Of a stretch of DNA of 64,000 bases, positions 18,491 through 26,400 are shown one piece after another (positions within the stretch are counted from its first letter, which is position 1; each line of letters starts with the position of its first letter). The notes under the pieces were generated by a model, which ran no database searches, was not told the DNA's origin, and worked only from the letters and a program-made list of their open reading frames with translations. This DNA is from Rhodoblastus sphagnicola. GTDB taxonomy: Bacteria > Pseudomonadota > Alphaproteobacteria > Rhizobiales > Beijerinckiaceae. Location of the stretch: contig NZ_NHSJ01000103.1 in NCBI RefSeq assembly GCF_002937075.1, forward strand, positions 1 to 64,000, read 5' to 3'. The position numbers were made by a program, and so were the translations under genes.

Positions 18491-20986
18491 TTAGTCCTTT
18501 GGCCGGCTGACCGGGACGTTCCAGATTTGGTCGGCGTATTCGGCTATGGCGCGATCTGACGAAAACCAGGCGGTGCGTGCGGTGTTGAGAATGGCGGAGC
18601 GCTGCCAAGACTTGCGGTCGCGCCAGCGGCGCGCCACGGCGGCCTGCGCGGCGCGATAGGAATCGAAATCCGCCGTCACCAGGAAGTAATCGTGATAGGT
18701 GATCGCATCGACCAGACCCTGGTAGCGGTGGCGGTCGTCATGCGAGAAAACGCCGTCGGCGATGCTCTCCAGCACTTCGCGCAATTGCGGCGAGGCGGCG
18801 ATGGTTTCGCGCGCATCGATGCCCCGGGCGCGGCGCGCCGCCACTTCATCGGCCTTGAGGCCGAAAATGAAGATGTTCTCGCTGCCGACCTTCTCCCTGA
18901 TCTCGACATTGGCGCCGTCGAGCGTGCCGATGGTCAGCGCGCCGTTCAGCGCCATCTTCATGTTGCCGGTGCCGGAAGCCTCCATGCCGGCGGTGGAGAT
19001 CTGCTCCGACAGATCGGCGGCGGGAATGATCGCCTCGGCGAGGCTGACATTGTAATTGGGCAGGAACACCACTTTCAGCTGATCGCGCACCGTCGGATCA
19101 TTGTTGACCACGCGCGCCACATCATTGGCGAGCTTGATGATCAGCTTGGCCTGCTGATAGCTCGCCGCCGCCTTGCCGGCGAAGATTTTCACACGCGGCG
19201 CCATGTCGCGCATGGGTTGCGCGCGGATCTCGTTGTAGAGCGCGATCGTGTCGAGGATGTTGAGGAGCTGGCGCTTGTATTCGTGCATGCGCTTGATCTG
19301 CACGTCGAACAGCGCGTTCGGGTTGATCTTGATCAGCAGGCGGTCGGCAACCACGCTGGCCAGATGCTCCTTGTTGAGCTGCTTGGCCGCCGCCCAGCGC
19401 GCCTGGAAATCCAGATCGTCGGCGAAGGGCTCCAGTTTCTGCAATTGCGAGGCGTCGTCCAGAAAACCCCGGCCCAGCGTCTCCACCAGCAGTTTGGTCA
19501 GATGCGGATTGGCCTCGTAAAGCCAGCGGCGGAAAGTGACGCCGTTGGTGACGTTGCAGATGCGGTCGGGGAAGATTTCATGCAAGTCGCGGAACACGGT
19601 CTGCTTGACCAGTTCCGAATGCAGCCCCGACACGCCATTGACCTTGTGCGAGCCGAGGAAGGCGAGATGGCCCATGCGCACATGGCGCCCGCCGTGTTCG
19701 TCGATCAGCGACACGGCCGACAGCTTGCCGGCGTCCTCCATGCCCTTCGCGCGGAGACCGTCGAGATGTTTGGCGTTGATCAGGAAGATGATCTGCATGT
19801 GTCGCGGCAGCAGCCGCTCCATCAGCGGCGCCGGCCAGGTTTCCAGCGCCTCCGGCAACAGCGTGTGGTTGGTGTAGGAGAAAGTGGCGACGGTGATCTC
19901 CCAGGCGCGGTCCCAATCAACGCCATGGACATCGACCAGCAGGCGCATCAATTCCGCGACGCCGATCGACGGATGGGTGTCGTTGAGCTGGATGGCGACC
20001 TTGTCGGCGAGAAGCTCGATATCGCCATGTTGCTCGAGATGACGGCGGATCAGATCCTGCAACGACGCCGAGGCGAAGAAATATTCCTGCCGCAGCCGCA
20101 ATTCCAGGCCTGCGGGCGTGGAATCGCTGGGATAAAGGATTTTGGAAATGCTTTCCGCGCGCACCTGGTCGGCCAAGGCGCCGACATAATCGCCCGAGTT
20201 GAACACGTCGAGCTTGAGCGGATCGGGCGCGCGCGCCGACCAAAGCCGCAAGGTGTTGACATGCTTGCCGCGCCAGCCGACCACCGGCGTGTCATAGGCG
20301 ACCGCCTCGACGGTTTCGGAGGGATGCCAGACGTGGGCCGGGTGGCTGTTGCGCGGAATGCTTTCGACCGCGCCGCCGAAGCCGATCATGTAGCTCACTT
20401 CCGGGCGCGGAAACTCCCAGGGGTTGCCGAATTCCAGCCAGTCCTCGGGAAATTCGTGCTGCCAGCCGTCGGCGATGGTCTGGCGGAACAGGCCGTGGTC
20501 ATAGCGAATGCCGTAGCCATGGGCGGCGATGGAGAGCGTCGCCATGCTCTCCATGAAACAGGCGGCGAGACGGCCGAGGCCGCCATTGCCCAGGGCCGCG
20601 TCGGGCTCGATGTCGCGCAATTTTTCCAGATCGACGTCGAGGCTGGCCAGAGCCGCGCGCATCGGCTCGACAATGCCGAGATTGGTCAGGGAATCGACCA
20701 GAAGCCGGCCGATGAGGAATTCGAGCGAGAGATAATAGACCCGGCGCCGGTTGTCGCGATAATTGCCGCGCACCGAGGTCATCCAATTGTCCACCATGCG
20801 GTCGCGCACGGCGAGCGCGACGGCGATGAACCAGTCGCGCTCGCTGGCGGCATTGCGGTCCTTGCCGACGGAATAGGTCAGCTTTTCCAGCACGGCGTCG
20901 CGCAATTTGGCGATATCGCCGTTCAAGGCCTCGGCTTCCGGCGCCTCGTTGGGACGGTCGGAGGCGGCGGCGATGGTTTCGGTCAT
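18491..20986 (-). CDS. glgP: Glycogen/maltodextrin phosphorylase GlgP
   Basis: First gene of the operon: an 831-aa GT35 phosphorylase that releases glucose-1-phosphate from glycogen ends using pyridoxal phosphate. Motifs include SLEFLIGRLLVDSLTNLGI, ALGNGGLGRLAACF, QLNDTHPSIGVAELMRLL and, near the C-terminus, EASGTGNMKMALNGALTIGT, which contains the PLP-binding lysine. The 288-bp upstream spacer (20987-21274) should hold the operon promoter and also contains a palindromic repeat. Having the degradative enzyme lead an otherwise biosynthetic operon implies that synthesis and breakdown are set mainly by metabolite control. Secure. Confidence 0.97.
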   Translation of the reverse strand: MTETIAAASDRPNEAPEAEALNGDIAKLRDAVLEKLTYSVGKDRNAASERDWFIAVALAVRDRMVDNWMTSVRGNYRDNRRRVYYLSLEFLIGRLLVDSLTNLGIVEPMRAALASLDVDLEKLRDIEPDAALGNGGLGRLAACFMESMATLSIAAHGYGIRYDHGLFRQTIADGWQHEFPEDWLEFGNPWEFPRPEVSYMIGFGGAVESIPRNSHPAHVWHPSETVEAVAYDTPVVGWRGKHVNTLRLWSARAPDPLKLDVFNSGDYVGALADQVRAESISKILYPSDSTPAGLELRLRQEYFFASASLQDLIRRHLEQHGDIELLADKVAIQLNDTHPSIGVAELMRLLVDVHGVDWDRAWEITVATFSYTNHTLLPEALETWPAPLMERLLPRHMQIIFLINAKHLDGLRAKGMEDAGKLSAVSLIDEHGGRHVRMGHLAFLGSHKVNGVSGLHSELVKQTVFRDLHEIFPDRICNVTNGVTFRRWLYEANPHLTKLLVETLGRGFLDDASQLQKLEPFADDLDFQARWAAAKQLNKEHLASVVADRLLIKINPNALFDVQIKRMHEYKRQLLNILDTIALYNEIRAQPMRDMAPRVKIFAGKAAASYQQAKLIIKLANDVARVVNNDPTVRDQLKVVFLPNYNVSLAEAIIPAADLSEQISTAGMEASGTGNMKMALNGALTIGTLDGANVEIREKVGSENIFIFGLKADEVAARRARGIDARETIAASPQLREVLESIADGVFSHDDRHRYQGLVDAITYHDYFLVTADFDSYRAAQAAVARRWRDRKSWQRSAILNTARTAWFSSDRAIAEYADQIWNVPVSRPKD

Positions 20987-21103
20987 GTGTGTTCCTGAAT
21001 GGCGAATGGCGATTTGCCGCCATGGTAAGACCCCGCGACGCGCTTTGCCAGCGGTAAGAGGGCATTTTGTCAGGGCGACTGTCGCGGGTTGGCAAAAATA
21101 TCT

Positions 21104-21235
21104 CTGTCATCATTGCGAGCGCGTCGAAGAAATCCAGGAATTTTGCTGAAGCTCTCTTTCGGGGGGCGGCGTCAATGAAACCTTGAGCTCGTCTGTGGCG
21201 TCGTCTGAACTGCTTCGTTTGTCGCGCGATGACAG
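21104..21235. repeat. Imperfect inverted repeat in the glgP-pbpC spacer
   Basis: The left arm CTGTCATCATTGCGAGCG... (from 21104) matches the reverse complement of the right arm (21205-21235, ending GCGCGATGACAG) with scattered mismatches, about 70 bp apart. The wording TCATTGCGAGCG...GAAGAAATCCAG belongs to a widespread CATTGCGAGC-type bacterial repeat. A fragment of one arm (GCTCCGCTCGTAATGACG) also occurs at about 11400-11417 beside glgX. Possibly a decayed miniature element; no terminal target duplication was noticed. Confidence 0.6.
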
Positions 21236-21274
21236 AACGGAGGCTGCGCATTTTACTTCTGAAGTCACCTTGTC

Positions 21275-23416
21275 CTACTCCAGCCGCACGCTCACGCTGT
21301 CGCTCGCGCCATTGGCGTCGATCACGGACACGCGGGCGAAACCCGCGCCGTCCGGCTTCCAGCGGGCTTCATGGCGCGGGTTGGCGGCGTCGATCGGCGC
21401 GCCGTTCACCGTCCAGGTGAACGGCGGCGCGCCGCCTTGCGCCTTCAGGCTCAGGTCGGCCTTGTCCGGTCCGTGGCTCAGGCCGAGATCGATTCGCGCG
21501 CCTTCCGGCGGATAAAAGATTTTTATCGGATGGGCGTAGGTCGCGGCGATGGTTTTTGGCGCGCCGTGGCGCAAATGGCGCAGCGGCGGCGGCAGGTCGG
21601 CGCTGTTGCGCGCCTCCAGCACGTTTTCGGGCTTGGCGATTGGCTCGTTGGCGCCGCCCAGACGTGCGAAGGCGTCGAACAGGATGGGCGCCGCCACCTG
21701 TCGGCCGATCAGGCCGGGGACCGGCGCGTTGTCGGCGCGCCCGACCCAGACCGCGATGGTATGGGCGCGGTCGAAGCCGATGGCGAGCGCGTCGCGATAG
21801 CCGTAGGACGTGCCGGTCTTGAAGGCGATGCGGCCGGCCGACCCATTGTCCGGCGGCGGCGCGCCGCGCAAAATGTCGGCGATCTGCCAGGCGCTGGCGG
21901 GTTCGGTGAGGCGGCGGTTTTCGGGGCGCGGCGGATCGTCGAGGCTTTCGACCAGATCGGGCGCGACGCCCTCGCGTGTAAAGGCGGCATAGGCGCGGGC
22001 GAGATCGATCAGTCGCGCGCCGACGCCGCCCAAGCCGATGGCCAGGCCGACATCGGAGTCTTTGGGCAGTTTCAACTCCAGTCCGGCGCTGCGCAGGCGG
22101 GCGAGCAGGCGCGCGGGGCCGACCTCGTTCAAAAGTTGCGCCGCCGGCAGGTTGAGCGAGAATTGCAACGCCTTGCGCGCGGTCACCGCGCCATGAAACA
22201 CATCGTCGAAATTGACCGGGCGCCACAGGCCGTAGCGCGCCGGGGAATCGTCGAGCAGGGTTTCGGGATGGGCCAGCCCCTCGGAAAATGCGGTGGCGTA
22301 GATGAAAGGTTTTAATGTCGAACCCGGCGAGCGCAGCGCGCGGGCCATGTCGAGCGATCCGGCGCGCGCCTTGGCGAAATAATCGGCGCCGCCGACATGG
22401 GCGAGCACATGGCCGTTGGCATTGTCGATCACGATGAGCGCGGCGGTGAGTTTTGGGCCGAGCCGCTCGCATTTTCGCTTGGCCAGGTCTTCCAGGCTTT
22501 GCTGGAGTCGCGCGTCATAGGCGAGATGGAAGACGCGCCGCTCCGGATGCGCCTTGACGAACTGGTCGGTGACCTGGGCGGCGAGATTGGGAAAATTCTG
22601 GCGCAGCGGCGGCGGTTCAGCCTTGGCGCGGCGGGCTTCTTCCGCGCCGAGGACGTGGGCGGCGCGCGCGCGGTCGATCACCCGGTCGCGGGCGGCGCGC
22701 GCCCGGGCTGGAAAATGGTCGGGGCGGCGGGCTTCCGGCGCCTGCGGCAGCGCCACCAGCAGCGCCGCCTCGCCCGTGCTGAGCCGGCGCGGCTCCTTGC
22801 CGAACCAGGCGAGGCTCGCGGCGCGCAAACCCTCGACATTGCCGCCGTAGGGGGCGAGCGCCAGATAGATTTCGAGAATCTCTTTCTTCGAGAACCGCGC
22901 CTCCAGTTGGACGGCGCGATAAATTTGCTTGAGCTTGGCGGGAAACGAGTGTGGCGCGCGCGGCGAGTCCTTGTTGGTCGCAGCGCTTTCTCGGAAAACC
23001 GGCACCCACTTTTCCGAGCGCTGCTCCAGCAGACGCGCCGCCTGCATGGTGAGGGTCGAGCCGCCGGAGAGCGCGTGGCCGTGGGTCGCATATTGCCAGA
23101 GCGCCCGTCCCAGCGCCAAAAAATCGACGCCGGAATGGCTGGCGAATCTCTTGTCCTCGTAAGCTTTCAGCAGGACGAAGAATTTGGGATCGACCTCGTC
23201 GGCTTTCGCCGGTAGCCGCCAGCGCCCGTCCGGCGCCGCGAAGGCGCGCAACAGGACGCCATTGCGGTCGAGCGCGAAGGTTGAACTGGTTTGCAGGGCG
23301 GAAAGATCGGGTGGCCCCATCCGGCGCTGAATCTCTCCCCAGCCCCACGGCAGGGCGAGGCCGAGGACGAGCAGCGCGACAAAGATTTTGAGGAAGCGAG
23401 GATCGCGTTGGCTCAC
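21275..23416 (-). CDS. pbpC: Penicillin-binding protein 1C
   Basis: Bifunctional peptidoglycan glycosyltransferase/transpeptidase-like protein (713 aa). An N-terminal anchor (FVALLVLGLALPWGWG) leads into the GT51 domain with the catalytic Glu in KAYEDKRFASHSGVD and the GGSTLTMQAARLLE motif. The penicillin-binding domain has S366 in RSPGSTLKPF and KTGTSYGY, followed by the PBP1C-specific C-terminal beta domain (PPPLRHLRHGAPK... PPFTWTVNGAPI). About 28 residues (SEKWVPVFRESAATNKDS and flanks) interrupt the GT51 domain between RLLE and KLKQIYRAVQLE; this is a palindromic DNA element in frame. It overlaps the alpha-2-macroglobulin gene by 4 bp, a known pairing. Confidence 0.94.
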   Translation of the reverse strand: MSQRDPRFLKIFVALLVLGLALPWGWGEIQRRMGPPDLSALQTSSTFALDRNGVLLRAFAAPDGRWRLPAKADEVDPKFFVLLKAYEDKRFASHSGVDFLALGRALWQYATHGHALSGGSTLTMQAARLLEQRSEKWVPVFRESAATNKDSPRAPHSFPAKLKQIYRAVQLEARFSKKEILEIYLALAPYGGNVEGLRAASLAWFGKEPRRLSTGEAALLVALPQAPEARRPDHFPARARAARDRVIDRARAAHVLGAEEARRAKAEPPPLRQNFPNLAAQVTDQFVKAHPERRVFHLAYDARLQQSLEDLAKRKCERLGPKLTAALIVIDNANGHVLAHVGGADYFAKARAGSLDMARALRSPGSTLKPFIYATAFSEGLAHPETLLDDSPARYGLWRPVNFDDVFHGAVTARKALQFSLNLPAAQLLNEVGPARLLARLRSAGLELKLPKDSDVGLAIGLGGVGARLIDLARAYAAFTREGVAPDLVESLDDPPRPENRRLTEPASAWQIADILRGAPPPDNGSAGRIAFKTGTSYGYRDALAIGFDRAHTIAVWVGRADNAPVPGLIGRQVAAPILFDAFARLGGANEPIAKPENVLEARNSADLPPPLRHLRHGAPKTIAATYAHPIKIFYPPEGARIDLGLSHGPDKADLSLKAQGGAPPFTWTVNGAPIDAANPRHEARWKPDGAGFARVSVIDANGASDSVSVRLE
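22981..23023. repeat. Palindromic element inserted in frame within pbpC
   Basis: CAGCGCTTTCTCGGAAAA (22981-22998) faces TTTTCCGAGCGCTG (23010-23023) across an 11-base loop. Translated on the minus strand it contributes SEKWVPVFRESAATNKD to PBP1C. That peptide is, from memory, the typical translation of a common Rhizobiales palindromic repeat. The whole insertion spans about 22940-23026 and keeps the frame. Confidence 0.72.
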
Positions 23417-26400
23417 TTCTTCGCCGCCTCGATCGCCACCTCGCCGAAGCCGGTGCGGCCGAAACGTTCGGGACGGTACATGTCCTCGATCAACGCCGGC
23501 GGCTGCACGTAGCGGCCGGGGCTGACGGCGCGGACGATATAGGCCACGGTGAAGGTGGCCTTGTCGGCGCCCGAACGTTCGAACGAGGCGACGAAACGGT
23601 CGTCTTTATATTCCGTGTGGCTCGGCTCCACGCCCGCCTTGACCCAGTCCAGCCCCTCGCTCGAACCGCCGTCATAGAGCGCGGGATTGTCGATCTCCAG
23701 ACCGGCGGGCAGGCGGTCCTCCAGCACGAGACGCGCGAAGGCGGCTTCGCTCTCCACCACTTTCAGGGTCGCCACCAGCCGCTCGTTCTGGGTGAGATGC
23801 ATCGGGTCGGCGGCCGAGCCGTCCATGTGGAACAGGCCGCGTTCGAGCGAATAGCCGCGCGTTTCCGCCGGCTCCGGCGCGCTTGGGCGGCCGGATACGT
23901 CGATGCCGATGCGGACAGGCTTGTCGCTGGCGTTGGTGATGGTCACGGGTTTTGCGCGCAAAACCGCATCTTCGTAGCGGGCGCTATAGGCGCCTTGCTT
24001 TTCGACGCCATCCACGGTGATTTTTTGAGCTTGCGCCTGCGTCGCCGTCGCTTGCGCCGCCAGCACCAGCCAGCTTTGCTCTTGCGTTGAGCTCTTTTGC
24101 AGGTTGGCGCTTTCGCCCTCGACGAAGCGCGCGGCTTTGACCAGAACCGCCGGATCGGCGGCGCTTTCCGCGCCCAGCGCCAGCAGGCCGGCGCCGTCGC
24201 GCAGCGACGAGCCAAAATCGGGACGCGAGTATTGCGAGGGTCGCGCCCCATTCAGCGCCTCGGCGGCGGCGACGAAGATTTTTTTCGCGCGCGCCTTGTC
24301 GCCCAGCAGCGCGGCGGCCCCCGCGAGTTGGGCGCGGGCGAGCGGCGTCGTGAAGGCGTCGAGTTTGGCGTCGGCGAGATAGCGCAGGTCGCCGCTCACC
24401 GGCCGTCCGTTGCGCGCCAGCACATAAATCGCATAGGCGAGCGGCGCGCCCTTGTCGGCGTCGACCTCGGTGGTGTTGACGACATAATTGCGCAGACGGT
24501 CGAGCGCGAGATCCATCGCCTTTTGCGGGACGTCATAGGAAGTTTCACGCGCGCGGGTGAGGAAATCGCTGACATAAGCGTTCAGCCACATGTCCTCGGC
24601 GCCGCTTGCCGACCACAGGCCGAACGCCCCGGAGGAATCCTGCCGCGCCAGCAGGATTTTGATCGCGCTGTTGACGCGAGCGGGAATGTCCTGCGCCCAG
24701 GCGACGTGTCGGTCCTGCGCGAGTTTGTTGACATAGAGCAGCGGCAGCGCGCGGCTCACCGTCTGTTCCGAACAGGAGAACGGATAGGCGTCGAGCCTGT
24801 GCAGCAGCGCCGCCGCATCAATGCCGGCCAGCGACGAGACGCTGACCGCCACCGCGCCCGCGCCGGGCAAAAAGTCCGCGAGCAGAGCGCCGTTCAGCGT
24901 CAGGCTTTCGCCGGGGCCGAGTTCGCGAATGTCGCGGCGCACCACCGGCGAGGTTCCCGGCTGCACCGCGAGCGGCAGGGTTTGCGTTGCGGAAAAATTC
25001 GGTCCCGCCAGCGCCACCTCGACCGCGCCGTCGCCAAGTTTTTCCGCGCGCAACGGAATGTCCAGCACGGCCGAAGCCTTGGCCGCCAGCTTGATCGTGC
25101 GATGCAGCGCCGCCGGATCGCCGGCCACGCCGCCGCGCGTCCGCACATCAATGCGATAGTCGCCGCCCGCGCCCTCGACATTGTCAAGACGCAGGTTGAG
25201 CCGCGATTGGTCTTTCAGCGCGAGGAAGCGCGGCAGGCTGGCTTGCGCCACCACGGGATCGCGCACGATCACGTCAGCCGAGGCCGAGCCGGCGGCCTTT
25301 TTCGCCCAGGCGACGGCGGTAAGGCGCACTGTGCCGTTGAAGGCGGGCAGGTCGAACGAGACCTGCGCCTTGCCGTCCGGCCCGACTTTCACCAAGCCGG
25401 AATAGAGCGCCAGCGGCTCCTGCGTCGGCTTTTCCACGCCCGCTTCCGGGCCGCCGGAATCGCCGCCGCTGTGGATCGCGCCGCGCGTTCCCTGAAGGCC
25501 GTCGATCAGCAGGCCGTAGAGGTCGCGCACCTCCGCCGCCAGAATTTTCTGGCCGTAAAAATAGTCGCGCGGGTTGGGCGTCTGGTAGCGCGTGAGATTG
25601 AGTATGCCGAGATCGACGGCGGAGATGGTGACATAGGCCTCGTCCGCCCCCTTGATTTCGAGCGGGATGGTCAGCTTTTCTCGCGGCTTGGCCTTGGCGG
25701 GCGCTTTGAGCGCCACATCGAGGCTATGCGCCTTATGGTCGATGCCGAACCAGGCGACGCCAATGGCGCGGCCGGGATTGCGCTGCGCCGCCTTGTCGAG
25801 CGGGCGATGGGCCAGCGCGACGGCATAGGCGCCGGCGCCCCAGTCGGCGCCGACGGGAATCTTGATTTCGTTCTCGCCCTTGTTCAGATCGGCGAGAATT
25901 GTGGCGTGGACCTTGTCGCTGACGATCGCCAGCGTCGCCTTGCTGTCGGCGCGCGCCGTGATTTTCGCGACCAGGATTTCGCCGCTGGCGTAATCTTGTC
26001 TGTCGAGCGTGAGGTCGAGCAGGTCGGGCGTCGGGGCCTTGGCCTCGCTCGACCAGCCGGAATCGAAACTCACGGAGGTCTGGGCGTCCTTGGGGTCTTC
26101 GCCGCGCAGGTCGAGCCGGTAATGGCCGAGGCCGACCAGGGCGGCGATTTTGCCGGGCTGGTCCTTGGCCAGATCGAGCGTGCCGGAGGCGATCTTGCTG
26201 GTGGAATTGACCTGCTCGAAGGTCCAGCGGCCGTCCTGCTTGTACCACTGATAATCGTTGTTGACGCGGACCAGCGTCCATTGCACGTGCGGCTGCGCCT
26301 TGCGGCGCCCGTCCGGCCCGACCGCGATGACATCGAACGTCGCCTGCGCGCCGTCGCTCAGAGTCCCAAAGGTCTTTTTCACGCCGATCAGGCCGGTCGC

